DNA from: Icerya purchasi
Lineage: Eukaryota; Arthropoda; Insecta; Hemiptera; Monophlebidae
Reading direction: 5' to 3'
DNA: 64,000 bases
Assembly (NCBI GenBank): GCA_039619475.1
Contig: CM077115.1
Span: 511,954,815-512,018,814 of the forward strand
The notes below the pieces were generated by a model, which was given only the letters and a program-made list of their open reading frames with translations, did no database searches and had not been told where the DNA came from. Below are positions 19,957-31,617 of this stretch, one piece after another (positions within the stretch are counted from its first letter, which is position 1; every line of letters begins with the position of its first letter). A program made the translations under genes and the position numbers.

Positions 19957-22929
19957 TTATACAAGCTCAAATGGTTTCGTCCTTTTCAGTCTTCTAACCG
20001 CATCCGAGTGATCCAAGAGCTGCGCTGCTTCAGCATTAATGTGCTTACTTAATCTTTCTTCGTGTTTTTTTGCAAACTTTTTAACGACATCTTTTACTGG
20101 CTCAATATTTAAATCCCTGTGGAGGTTGTTATTCCTGATGTACCATGGAGCATTAACAATATTTCCAAGTACACTTTATTTTGGAACCGTTGTATAATCT
20201 GAATGTTGGAATTTTTGGTACACGCCCATAGTTGGATTCCATAGCTCCATACAGGTTTTAGCACTTGATTATAAAGTAATAATTTATTTTGTACTGTTAA
20301 TTCGGAATTCCTTCCTAATAACCAATACATGTCTTTATATCTGATGCCCAGTTCTTCCCTCTCTTTTTTTAACATGCGTTTTCCATCTTAATTTTGCATC
20401 CAATGTCATTCCTAAATACTTAGCTGAGTTGTTCAATTGCACTACCTGACCGTTTATAAATACTGGGATCGGAGTAATTTTTCTGTTTGTAAAAACAACA
20501 TGAATTGACTTGCTTTCATTGAGTTTAATTTTCCATTTTTTTGTCCAGTTTTGTACTTTGTCGATGGCTACTTGTAGCTTAAATGTTGCTTCTTCATTAT
20601 TATTGCCTACTGCTAGGATCGCCGTGTCATCAGCAAACGTAGCTGCGACTGCATTACTTTCAGCTATCGGTAAGTCAGAAGTGTATAGAAGGTACAGTAT
20701 TGGCCCCAGTACACTTCCCTGCGGCACGCCAGCTTTTATTTCTCGTATTTCAGTATATATGCCTTCTTGTTTGACTCGAAAGTATCTATTTGATATATAT
20801 GATTCGATAATGTTAGTGAATTGGCAAGGCAACATTGTTTTAAGCTTCCAAATGAGCCCATCATGCCACACTTTATCAAACGCTTGTGCAACATCTAAAA
20901 ATATTGCGGAACATATCTTCTTTTCTTCAAGCGTTTTTTCTATCACATCGGTTACTCTATGTAACTGGTCGATAGTAGAATGTTTTTTCCTGAAACCAAA
21001 TTGATGTTGTGGTATCAAATTGTTCGCTTCTATTATTGGTTGCAGCCTTTTCAATAACAATTTTTCAAACAACTTTGACATAACGGGTAATAATGAAATT
21101 GGCCTGTAGGATGTCACTTCATATGGTGATTTCCCTGGTTTTGGTATCATTATTACCTCAGTTACCTTCCACAGACTGGGTACATATCCTAATTTAAATG
21201 TTGCGTTGATAATATTTGTTAACTTAACTATAGCTTTCTTTGGTAGCTGCTTTAATACTTCACCCGTAATAAGGTCATATCCGGGTGCTTTTCTGGAGTT
21301 AATATTATTCTTGATTTCAAGCATTACTTCTGCTGGTGTTGTTAGTTTTATTATTTCCTCTTTGTGTTTAATTTCGTTGGAAGATTGTTCACTTTCTATT
21401 TTGGGCTTCACTTCACGAAGCGTTTTATCACTTTGTTCCGTATTAAGTTGAAAAATACCTTCTAAATACCGAACAAATTGTAATGCTTTTTGCTCACTAC
21501 TTCTAGCCCATTTGCCATCTATGTCCTTTATAGGTGAATTCTGTATAATCGGTCTTTTAATCCTTTTAGTAGTTTTCCAAAGTGAGTAGTTAGTTCCACC
21601 ATCATTAGTTAATCCGCGTAGATATGTTTTGATAGTCTGATTCTTAATTACTTTGATTTCTCTTTTTAGTTGTTGACTTAATCTATTTACTGTATTTGTT
21701 ATTATTACTCATTGTTAACATTTTTTTTTAATTATGATAAAAATAAACTTTAACACTTTTACACTTTTGTAACAATTATATAATTTTTTAAAACCCCGAC
21801 GCGTTTCGAAGCAAACACTTCATGTTCACGGGAGCAACTATCAACTCCCGTGAACATGAAGTGTTTGCTTCGAAACGCGTCGGGGTTTTAAAAAATTATA
21901 TAATTGTTACAAAAGTGTAAAAGTGTTAAAGTTTATTTTTATCATAATTAATCTATTTAATTTATTTTTATCTCTTGGGTCTCTCGTCATATGCCATTTG
22001 TTTCTTTGCTTTCTTTTTTCAGCCAAAAGTTTCACTATCTCTTTTGGGTATTCATTATCGTTATTTCTTTTCTTAATCACAGGAGTACATTCCCAAGCTG
22101 CATATTGTATGTCTTTAACAAATTTTTCTAGATCAATGTCTAACTTTTCTGGGCATCGTAATGATACCCTTAAATTAATTTTTTCTTCTAATTTAATTTT
22201 GAAGCTTTCCCAGTCTGTATGTTGATTAACTAAAGCTGGGTTTTCAGGTTTGTTTATTACCTTATCGCTTATTATTAATAAAACTGGAGAATGGTCTGAA
22301 CATAGATCTAATCCTTCCGTTACATGAATATAATTTGAAGTGATACTTTTGAGGATATAAAAATCAATTAAGTCTGGGATTTTACTTGGATCTGTAGGCC
22401 AATATGTGGGTTTTCCTGTTGATGCCACTTCGCAACCATATTCATTAACTGCATTCAGCAGCTCTTTACCTTTACTTGTAGTTAGACGAGAACCCCAATA
22501 AGTATTTTTAGCATTAAAGTCACCTCCAATGATAAACCTACCTCCAACTCGATTAAACAGTTCAATATATTGTTCCTTTTTAATCGTATGTTTCGGTGGA
22601 CTATATATCGCTGCTATCTTAATTTGGTATTTTATAGTTTGTATGCTAATTACTGTGCCTTGTATTTCATCTGTTTGGTATTTAATTTCTTCATAATGCT
22701 TGATCGTTTCTTTTATAATGACTGCACTGCCACCTTTTGCTGAATTTTCAGGATGTGGAGTGTGGTACACTTTATATCCTGAAAATTTAATGTAAGATTG
22801 TTTTGTGAAGTGCGTTTCAGAGATAAGGCAAATATCTATCTTTTCTTTGTGTAGCACTATTTGCAATTCATGTTGATGTTGCAATAGCCCATTAGCGTTC
22901 CACGTAAGAATTTTTAATTCCCTGTTCAT
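19957..22929 (-). pseudogene. ORF2 (AP endonuclease-RT) of Jockey-type LINE, interrupted
   Basis: Replication enzyme of the element. ATG at 22929 starts MNRELKILTWNANGLL, an endonuclease N-terminus; catalytic motifs follow: SETH near 22810, GGDFNAKN near 22530, SDHSPV near 22290. The frame is broken at 21950 by the palindromic insertion and resumes at 21677 (LSQQLKREIKV); the text across the 12-bp duplication joins without loss. RT motifs: RPISLLPVMSKLFEKLL near 21100, GFRKKHSTIDQLHR near 20990, DVAQAFDKVWHDGL near 20890, GVPQGSVLGPILYLLYTSDL near 20720, catalytic FADD at 20637-20626. Two frameshifts, near 20370 and near 20160, precede the C-terminal HINAEAAQLLDHSDAVRRL and the stop at 19957-19959. 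About 900 aa when intact, normal for the clade. No RNase H domain. Confidence 0.85.
21690..21950. mobile_element. Palindromic insertion with perfect 106-bp arms
   Basis: Seen: 21729-21834 is the exact reverse complement of 21845-21950, with a 10-bp spacer. A 39-bp extension (21690-21728) lies at one end only, and TTAATCTATTTA occurs on both sides (21678-21689 and 21948-21959). The insertion splits ORF2 of the Jockey-type LINE. Each arm read outward from the centre carries CCCG, TGAACATGA, a GAAG/CTTC stem, GAAA, CGCG, TC and CGGG in the order of a type I hammerhead ribozyme, although the first core block is not canonical. Known: Penelope-like retroelements have hammerhead motifs in their terminal repeats, inverted copies, variable target duplications and a short one-sided extension. 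Inferred: a Penelope-derived remnant. Confidence 0.6.
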
Positions 22930-24284
22930 GTTTTCCTTTTACTTCCGGGTGCAGCTCCCTTAACGCTAATTTCTATATTCTTTAATCTCTGCTCAAATGA
23001 GTTTATAAAGGCTTCTTGTTTGTTTAATTTTTCTATTATTAATTGTAAACTTTGCCCAATTTCATTCTCTTGTTGTACTACAATAGCATTACTTGTGTTT
23101 TTACTTACTACTTGAGCAAAACTTTGCTCTTCTCTAATTTGCTGTGATAATGCAGACACGTGATTTTTTGATAAGGTTTCTTGTTGTTTTTCAGTAATCG
23201 TCTTCGACTTTTGTTGCATTTTAGTTTTATTCATTTTGTTGTCTTTTAATTTTTGTATTTCTTTTGCTATTGTACAACCGCGATAATTTGCTGGATGATC
23301 CCCTCCACAATGCACGCATTTAGGTGTTTCACTGATTGTTTTCTTACAATCTACCGTTAAATGATGCCCAGCACACTTAACACATCTTGGGTCCCTATGG
23401 CAGTGTTTCTGAGTATGATCAAAACTTTGACACTTTTTGCATTGTGGTATTAGTTTTGAAACTATTAATGGATGGATTTCTACCCTGCATCTTAATATAT
23501 ACGAAATTTTAAATGTTTTATCAACATTTTCTTGAGGATCAAATACTAACATAAACATATTTAATGGCTGTTTGGTTCTCCATTTTAATTTATTTACCGC
23601 TTGGATGATTTTATATCCCTGGCTTTTTAAATCGGCCGTGCATGTGTAATGTAGGGTCTTAGCCATAACTCTAATTGGTCTATCCTGTTTGTTTTCATAA
23701 GAATGTCATAAGTATTCTTTTTCCTCAAGAAATTTCGTCAAACTTCTATATGCGTCACTATCTGGTGTATTTAATTTAATGCTTTCATTGCCTAATAATT
23801 TCACACTATATTGGGCATTAGGTAGGTAATTTTTCAACAGTTTATGATATTCATCATAATCTTTGATCCCTTGAACAATAATTAGAGGAGGGACAAACAC
23901 TTTTTTCCCTTTCTCTTGCTGATTATCAGTACTTTGTGTCTGAAGAGGAGAAAGTGACACGTCTAACTTTCTTTTTTTTCTATTAGTTTTATTTTTAACT
24001 CTAATCCATTCGGTTTCTTTTGCCAAATCTTCTTCATCGGTATGATATGTTTGGTTCTCCTGACTAACCTGAACCGGCACAGATTTATTTTTTATATTTG
24101 AAATCTCATTTTGTAAGTTTTTAATAGCTTCTTGCAACTGACTTATTTGCATATTTAATTGTTTATTCTCACTAACAGAATTTTTCCAAGCCGTGTATAA
24201 AGTTTGTTCATTTTGCGATCTTTTAAATTTCTCTTGGAACAGAGAATTATCATTTTTAATATTAGTTTGTTGATGCAATGCCAT
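22926..24284 (-). pseudogene. ORF1 (gag-like, CCHC zinc knuckles) of Jockey-type LINE, one stop
   Basis: RNA-binding nucleocapsid-like protein that packages element RNA. I use the ATG at 24284 (MALHQQTN) because the upstream extension has no ATG and reads as leader. Reading is open to a single in-frame TGA at 23708-23706, then continues in the same frame (HSYENKQDRPIRVMAKTL) to the stop at 22926, 452 codons in all. Seen: a Gln/Asn-rich coiled-coil-like region (about residues 20-70); a basic KNKTNRKKRKL stretch; an RNA-recognition-like region common before the fingers of Jockey gag proteins; then three Cys/His knuckles beginning CKKCQSFDHTQKHC, CVKCAGHHLTVDC and CVHCGGDHPANYRGC. The last codon overlaps the ORF2 start as ATGA (22929-22926), the arrangement expected for termination-reinitiation translation. 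Confidence 0.85.
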
Positions 24285-24559
24285 CTGTTTATTATCAGTA
24301 GAGCTGGTAATAAATAAAATCGGTAATAAATAAAAGTGGTACGAATCGATTATAGATAACAATACAGCAGATAACAAAGGTAACTTGCCAAAATTGTCTG
24401 TACCTGAGATAACAGCTGACGTTCCAAATAAACGAATTCGACAACATACGCGAACACATCGTCTAATTTAACGCTATCACTCAATTCTTATCACAACCGA
24501 ATAAGTCGGCGAACTCGTGTAGGTTTAATGGTGGATTCTCCAGCCCGAGTTTCTGCTTC

Positions 24560-25040
24560 CTCGTGTGTATATTTTTCGAGAGTTCCAGGATCGAATCTCC
24601 TTCTTGTTTGAAAAAAATTCCATTTTAGAATCTGGTAAACGATCCCTTTACCTATCTATCCAAAACCTTATCCTCCTTCCTACCCGTGGTTCTATAATTT
24701 TCCTTCGGTCCGTCGTTCTTCTATTATTCGCTTCCGTTTCAACGGTATTCTGCTGCCTTTTTCTCACTTTCGGCTTTTTCTTACGTCCTTTCCATGTTGT
24801 CCTCTTTGTCTAAATAATGAAGTTTTCGACGACTTTGACCGTGTTCTTTTTGAATAGCCTTCTCTCTCAACGGAACATGTGATGTTTTTTGGCTTCCTAT
24901 CCCACATTGTACATCTTTCATCCCATCATTTCCGTCTTTATCCATCATTTCCCTCTTGTTCGCTTCATTTCGTAAATTATTCACTCCCCTCCGTATTTCT
25001 CCTGAGCGAAGGTTTTCAGTTGACGTGTCGGGGGAAAAAA
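24560..25040 (+). mobile_element. I-like LINE 3' fragment, decayed
   Basis: Frame-shifted text PWFYNFPSVRRSSIIRFRFN near 24682-24740 and DFDRVLFE near 24832-24855 match PWFYDFSSLHRSVIVPIIRLRLN and DPDHILFE of the 5247 fragment. It ends GTTGACGTGTCGGGGG plus an A-rich tail near 25040. The Jockey-type LINE at 19757-24514 inserted just upstream. Confidence 0.6.
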
Positions 25041-25545
25041 AAAGAAAAAAAAAAGAAAATACTCCTTTTTAAAGGGAAATATCAATTTAAAATGTTCAAC
25101 TTGGATTACCGGAAATATTTAGTAATTCATTAAGAGTCAACGAAAATTTACGTATACTTTTCAGTTGTTCACAGCTGAAGACGATAGTTTTCATATTTTT
25201 TGAATGCTTAGGAAATTCAATTACAGTAGAGAAAAGAAAAAGCGTGCATGTGCATTACATTAATTAAATATAGGTGATTAGGAAAAAGGTTTGTGTTCGC
25301 GCATAATACCCGATTAAAAGCTAAATAAACCTTCAGGACTCAGAAAATTTTGGTGTTCCAAGTTAATTACTAAACAATAAACAAAATGATTAAAGATAAA
25401 AAAATTTCCATGTTTTTTTTTGTTTTCTCCTAATTTATAATTATTTCAGTTTAATTTTTCGGCTGTTTCAACGTTCGAATGATGAAAAATACTTTAAAAA
25501 AATAAAATTAATTTTAAGAGTAAAACTGAAATATATTCAGGTAAC
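25041..25545. other. AT-rich spacer
   Basis: Nothing recognised. Confidence 0.5.
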
Positions 25546-25551
25546 TTGACA

Positions 25552-28129
25552 AAGTTCGAAGAATTCCTATTTGCCAATGATCTAAGCGTCTGTAATCCTT
25601 ATAACATAAAAACTTTTAACAATCACAATGGGAGCAGTGTAATTGATCTTATAATTGTCCACGAAACAATCAGCCAGAACATTAAAAATATAAAAATATT
25701 ACCTTCTTCAGTAACGCAACACTTAACAATATGTCTGCAACTCGCAATAAGGAAAGATAGTAAATCACTAAATGAAAATAAAACAGTTGACTATGAGATC
25801 TTTCAAAAACAAATTATCAATGCTCTACCTCAAATAAAACAAAAAATAGAACACATTAAAAAAGTAACTAAAAAAGAAGATTTAGAGAACGAAATCATAG
25901 AATTTACAAATATGATAAAAGTACTAATTCACAATTCACTTACAAAAACAAAAATTCGCAACACACCTTATTGGAATGAAAAATTAGAAAGCTTTAAAAA
26001 GATACTAAAAAAACTACAAAGGAGACTATACAAAAGCAAAAATAAAACAAATAATAAAGCGGAATCATTAAGGATTAAAATTAGAAAACTGAAAAAAGAA
26101 TACAAGGAAGAACTGCAGTCATCAAAGCATGAAAAATGGAAAGAACTGATTAAATCGTCGACAATCTGGGGCAAGCCGTATAAAATCTGTATGGACAAAA
26201 CCAAACAAAGAGTAGACATGCCTGCTTTTAATGTCGGTGTATGCATCGTACACGATAACATTGAAAAACATAAAATAATTTTTGCTGAATTATTTCCAAA
26301 CCGAACACTTAAGTTGCAACCGACTCAGCCAGATAAAACTCTTCAAATATGTGAAAACGAATTAACTACAACAATCAAAAAACTGAACAATAGGAAAGCC
26401 AATGGACACGATCAAATTTCTAACAAGATGATTAAACTTTTTCACAAAGTAGACGAAAAAATATTTAAATCTATTTACCAAAAATGTATCGAACTAAATT
26501 ATTTCCCTAACGTCTGGAAACAAGGAAAAATTAAAATAATAAACAAACCCGGAAAAGATTTAACAAATCCGAAATCATACAGGCCTATAACGCTACTGTC
26601 TAGTTTAAGTAAAATATATGAAAAAATCATAAAAAATTTTCTTGATATAGAAATAAAAGAAAAAGCGATTTTAAACGAAAATCAATTCGGCTATCTTAAA
26701 AATAAATCAACCGAGCTAGCAATAAAAAAGTTATGCGATTACATTGAAAAATATAAAAAACAAACAAGACATACGTTACTAATCAGCTTTGACATATCCG
26801 GAGCATTTGATCAAATAAAAATTGATGAAATCTTAAAAATAATGAAAAGAAAAAATATATCTGGTACAATACAAACTATAATTCGTAACTACTTAACAGA
26901 TAGAAGAATTGGGTTATTTAATCAAGAAAACAAAATCCTATACAACAGGAGTGTCAAGTCAGGAGTACCAGAAGGTTCGGTTCTAGGGCCAGTACTCTTC
27001 AACATAGCAATGAGCGAAGTTCATAATTTGCATTTCAGTCAACACTGCAACATGATAAGCTACGCAGACGATATAATGTTAGTAGCAGGAATTAATAAAA
27101 AGGACGAAGTGTACAATATAAATGAAAAAATAAAAAAATTGAGTAAAAACATTCAAAACTTAGGCTTACAATTCAACATAAATAAAACCCAAGCACTACT
27201 AATAAGTAGAAAACAAGACAGGGAAGAAATGGTACATTGCATTGAACAGCACTTATGCATAAATAACGAGAAAATAAAAATTGTAAAAGAAATAAAATAC
27301 TTGGGAATAATCATAGACACAAATTTAAATTTTGGAAAACACATCGAATTCATAATAGACAAGATTAAAAAAATTTATTTCAAATTAAGATCACTATATT
27401 CAAATATGTTCGGTTTCAAATATAAAGATAGAATAGTACTCCATAAAGAGCCATTTTTGGATCAATAACAGAATACTGCTCTACAGTATATTTTCCAGTT
27501 TTACGAGAAAAAGACAAGAATAAGCTGTTAAAATTACAAAGGAAAATATGAATAGGAACAATCTCTGGTTATCGCACAATATTGTATACTTCAGTCAACA
27601 TCATAGCAGGAATAATAATACCTATAGACACTTAAAGTTAGAAACTGTAAACCAAATCAAAACATGCAAACAAGAAGAACTAAAATTTTAGACAAAAAAA
27701 CGTTACGAAAACAGATCAATAAAATTAATTCAAGTAGTATACGACTTTGGCAACTCAGGTGTGATAAATCAAAAACTAGAAGAGCAACAACACGGGAAAT
27801 AGTTCCAAACTTAGAAGAAAGACTACAAATGAAACATTTTTATACCGATTATAACTTCACTCAATTTTTAACCGGGCATGGAAATATAATGGGGTGTCTA
27901 TATGAAACGATTTAAAATTGCTGAAACAGACATCTGTACAGACTGTAAAGAGGAAACAGACGATTGCTTTCATTCGATTTTCGAATGCAATAAGTTTAAA
28001 AACGAAAGAGAAAAACGGAAAATAATAAAAAAAACAATAACCGAAATACATAAAAAAAACTTTTTTAATTTGATCAGCTTTGTCAACCATGTAATGAATA
28101 ACAAAACAAAACACATCAACAACAAATAA
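25552..28129 (+). pseudogene. ORF2 (EN end, RT, C-terminal finger) of family X
   Basis: Reverse transcriptase polyprotein without its N-terminus. Open from 25552 to 27468 with no stop; the leading TTG near 25546 belongs to flanking DNA and is not a start. Order: end of endonuclease (KFEEFLFANDLSV, SSVIDLIIVHE), a Lys-rich linker with WGKPYKICMDK near 26170, RT block KANGHDQIS near 26397, YRPITLLSSLSKIYEKII near 26578, FDISGAFDQIK near 26788, GVPEGSVLGPVLFNIAMS near 26962, catalytic YADD at 27061-27072, KYLGIIIDTNLNFGKH near 27296. At 27460 the frame shifts, with more breaks to about 27880; the last frame (27902-28129) carries CTDCKEETDDCFHSIFEC, the C-terminal Cys/His segment seen in R1-type elements. 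No RNase H. Non-functional because of the truncation and at least two frameshifts. Confidence 0.85.
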
Positions 28130-28213
28130 TAACAGTAACAATCAGAAACTCTGGCTGAAAAACCGCAAGGAACAGCGAAGTAAATAAATAATAAAAAAAA
28201 AAAAAAAAAAAAA
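25552..28213 (+). mobile_element. Family X (R1-like) LINE, 5'-truncated
   Basis: Seen: AACTTGACA on both sides (25543-25551 and 28214-28222), an A-only tail of about 25 bases ending at 28213, and ORF2 that begins abruptly within the endonuclease domain. Known: target-primed reverse transcription often stops early and gives such 5' truncations. It is the best copy of the family that is also found in pieces at 3635-6130. Adenine-rich coding strand (Lys, Asn, Ile). Confidence 0.85.
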
Positions 28214-28222
28214 AACTTGACA

Positions 28223-29172
28223 CTTACACCTAAATTACGTTTCTTATAATGCATTTTTGCACAAAATACTTTAAAATCATCAGTTTATTTTTGTACCAGT
28301 GATATTGTATTTAACCGAAAAGAGCCGCGGCTCCCCTTTTAAATTTGTAATTTTTAAAGAAGATCGACAGTGACCAAAAAAAACCTAAAATAAATGACAA
28401 AAAATAATAGTGATGATAATCATAAGCCCAATAGTGTTGATACGGCGATTCTCTGATAGTAGTAAAGATGATATTTTTAAAAATCTTACATGTAAAAATA
28501 ATTTAAGAGGATTTTTTAACTTCAAAAAAATCTACGGGGGACCTTCGCCATGAATTAACTGAAATATATAATAAAAAAATCTTCATAAAAAGTGAATATT
28601 ACTTGAGAATATCTAGAAGTGATTTAGAATATCGGGTGAAAAAATGTATCAAAAGTATAAATCCCGTTATTTCGTATCATTATAATAGAAATTCTATACA
28701 TCTAAATTTTAATTTACACCACTATCATACGGGCATAATAACAGGAAAACTCAATCTATACACTTTGAAATTAATAGTCAGAAGTCTAGATTGGATGGGT
28801 GAATCTAAAACGTCCTATGCCGAGAATTTCCCAGAATGTTCTAATTTATGTACAAAAAACGTTTCCAGGTTTTTGTGTCATGATAACTAGTTCTTTCGAA
28901 TCTCGCCATCGGATCACCCCCTGAACTTCCAGATAATATTATAGAAGAGGCAGTTTTAATTAACTATGTCATTTTTAAACGTTACAAAATTTTTCAGAAA
29001 CTACAAATTTAATTTATGATTTACATAAAAAAATTTCTATTACAACTTCCATAACACAAAAACGTAACAGGATTTCTAAGCAACGTAAGGAGTTACAGAA
29101 TTTTCTTATTACCGTCATTGTAAGAATAGCATAGGCATGTGTATACATATATAATATATATATATATATATA
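28223..29172. other. Spacer, nothing firmly recognised
   Basis: A frame at 28603-28890 (95 codons, not starting with ATG) resembles nothing I know. A 12-bp palindrome GAGCCGCGGCTC lies at 28321-28332. TA run at 29150-29172. Confidence 0.45.
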
Positions 29173-29568
29173 AAACTCGGCCATTTTGGCCTCGCAAGGG
29201 GCTGTGCCCCTTGACCCCTCTTGCTTTTATTTCTGTCTCTTTCTCTTCTATACTTTGTATAAAATGATCAAAATTTACAACGTAATTGTTACTGGCATCA
29301 ACACACACAAAAAATAACATAACCACAAAAATCCTATTCTAACATTTACCTTCCGTTATATAAAATTAAGACATTTTTTCGTTACATTTTTCGTTACATA
29401 TTTCATTACATAAAATTGTGACATTTTTTAAATAACAATAACAAAAATCCTACAAAATATAACAAACGTTACATAAAATTGGGACATTTTTTTGGGACAT
29501 TTAGCGTTACATAAAATTGGGACATTTTTTCGAATGGGGGGTAGCCTAAGAATTACGTTGTAATTAAT
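29173..29568 (+). repeat. GC-hairpin repeat family, copy 2
   Basis: Closely matches 6401-6838 from ACTCGGCCATTTTGGCC through the GGGGC/GCCCC hairpin and the GTTACATAAAATTGGGACAT units to TAAGAATTACGTTGTAATTA, but is about 40 bp shorter (fewer units). Bounded by TA and TG microsatellites. Confidence 0.75.
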
Positions 29569-29684
29569 ATATATATGCGTGTGTGTGTGTGTGTGCGCGC
29601 GCTTGGTATACATGTATATATATATACTTGTATATAGCCCAAAACTTCGGGTTTTTAATTGTTTTGATTCGTTTTTTGTTTTTT

Positions 29685-30770
29685 TTTTGTTCGATAAGTT
29701 ACAGTTTATTTAGCCAGTAGGCTAACGTTATAATCAAATTTTGTAATGAAAACCATAATTATTGGAAAGATAGAAAAAAGATACACTATAAGGAGTGGAA
29801 TGCAAGGAAAGGAAACAGTTTCATGTTTTCGTTGACTATTTAATGCACTACCACCTATAAGTATTAAAAGATTAACGTCAGAAATGAAACTCCAACCTGT
29901 AATATGACCGCAACGACAGAGCAATGCCCACAATGCCCAATGAAATTTACCAAAAACAAAAATTAAAATAAGTTACCATTCTGCAATATGGCCATAACTG
30001 CAGAGTGGTGTCCGCAATACCCGATGGAGCTCAATAAACCAAAATAAAAATATTTTCAAACAAATCCCATCTAACAAAATGACCACAGTTGCATGCCAGT
30101 CTTCACCACAATGCTCGATGAGAAAAAGGAAGTAGCTACAATGAACAAAGATAACAATGTAAGAGAAAATAAGACAGAAGCGTAGAAAAAACGAAACGGA
30201 AAATGTCTTTTTTCTTCTTTTTTTGTCTAGACTATATTTGTATAGTCCTCCTGATTAATAATCTCCTACAATCAATAATACCCAAGCAACATAAAATGAA
30301 AACCAAATGATTTAAAAGTAATAAATAAATAGACAAAGAATATAATAAAATAAAATTAACCGCCTACATTAACAAAATAATAAACTCCAAGGATGAGGGA
30401 AAAGAAATGAAATAAAACAAAAAAATTAAATATCTTGTTTCTTACAATAAACTTAATAAGAAAAAATAAAATCTTATCATTGGAACAATGTAGATCAAAA
30501 ATACACGGTAGAAGATACATGTCGTACGTCATAAGGTCTTTAAAAAACACAAGTCTCTTGTTATCAAATTCGTCGCAGTTAAATAGAAAATGGTTAATAT
30601 TTTCTCTAACATTTAGTCGACAATAGGTACTGCAACCTATGCAATGCCAAGTTTCGTTGTCGATGGGTTGAATTTTCGACGCCCAAAAAAAAAAAAAAAA
30701 AAAGTTTAAATCCATTCGACAATAGCCGCAACGCAGCCTACACACAACTGTCACAAATTTACCGATCATA
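29685..30770 (-). mobile_element. LINE 3' fragment with repeat-bearing 3' UTR
   Basis: Minus strand: a C-terminal ORF2 piece at about 30770-30356 containing CIGCSTYCRLN and NINHFLFNCDEFDNKR (a Cys/His finger-like end as in R1/CR1-type ORF2), interrupted by a 20-base homopolymer near 30685-30704, then a long 3' UTR down to a T run near 29677-29690. The 3' UTR holds three diverged tandem units. Clade not assigned; 5' edge approximate. Confidence 0.5.
29890..30125. repeat. Three diverged tandem units of about 85 bp
   Basis: Units share the pattern AATATGRCCRYAAC, then CAGAGYRRTG, then CAATRCCCGATG, anchored near 29899, 29983 and 30072. They lie in the 3' UTR of the preceding LINE fragment. Confidence 0.6.
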
Positions 30771-30979
30771 CTAACTGGAACACGAATGTGACAAAACCAA
30801 GGTATGAACGAAAGAGATGGCTGAACATATGAATTTTTAACAGACTGTAGCGTTCACATAACCTTTATTAAAAGAAAAAAAAAATTGACCATCGCTCCAA
30901 TCATTCAATAATTTATACTCACAAATTTTTCCATTTGGGAGTTTTGTACTTGTCCTATTAACGGAAATATTTTAATTGA

Positions 30980-31530
30980 AAAAAAAAAAACAACTCTCAA
31001 GCTGCTTTGAAACAGGCTCCGGACTTTTTGTCAATAATGCACTCGCGAAATTTTATTTTTAAAAAGCGTTGAATAACTGTTGAGGCCCTGAAAGGGGCTG
31101 TGGGTTTTTGTAAGTTTCCAGTCATATCGCTTTAGATGCATATTTTCCCAAATTTGGGTCCGTAAACTTCCAAACTTTTGAATTTTCGCTGCCTGAAAGT
31201 TGAGGGAGCTCAGTTTTTTCTTATATTTTAACGATTAAAATACGTCATTTAAAAAAAAAATCGACTCCCTATCTTCAATGGAAAAGAATGTGGATTTTTC
31301 TTTAGTTTTTCATCTTACCGCTGTAAGTATACATATTTTCAAATTTTGGTCCTTGAATTTCGAAATTTTCGGACTTTTATATTTTTTCGTTATTCTATAA
31401 ACAAAATACACTAAAGAAAAAAAAAAAAATCAATTCCGTAGCTATTGCTGAACGGTTCGTGGAAGTTTTTCTTAAAACTTCATTTTTATTTTTTCCAAAA
31501 TTTGGACCACTAAATTTTATAATTCCTGGT
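30980..31530. repeat. Diverged tandem repeat, period about 160-185 bp
   Basis: Three units each contain an A run followed by TCRAYTCC, then GGATTTTTCTT-like text, then AAATTTGGGTCC-like text (anchors near 31151, 31334, 31496). No coding capacity. Confidence 0.5.
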
Positions 31531-31617
31531 GCGCCTCGTCGCTTGTCGCCTTCTCGGAGTTACATGAACTCTACGCTATCCTATCTTACCGTTTTCATGT
31601 TAACTTTCTTCTAGCGT

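Larger units (their letters stand above)
19757..24514 (-). mobile_element. Near full-length Jockey-type LINE (4.76 kb)
   Basis: Seen: identical 12-bp flanks TCGTGTAGGTTT at 19745-19756 and 24515-24526; poly-A tail on minus (T run from 19754 to 19780, overlapping the duplication); ORF1 with three zinc-knuckle-like motifs; ORF2 with AP endonuclease and RT; 5' UTR of about 230 bp (24285-24514). No RNase H. Known: this organisation fits the Jockey clade. The element is broken by one nonsense codon in ORF1, two frameshifts at the end of ORF2 and a palindromic insertion at 21690-21950. Confidence 0.9.

Noticed and set aside
28603..28890. 95-codon frame with His-rich stretch
   Set aside because: No ATG start, no recognisable domain, and average AT-rich composition; probably chance.
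29428..29613. Minus-strand frame of 61 codons with His/Thr repeats
   Set aside because: It spans a TG microsatellite and the GC-hairpin repeat; no coding signal.
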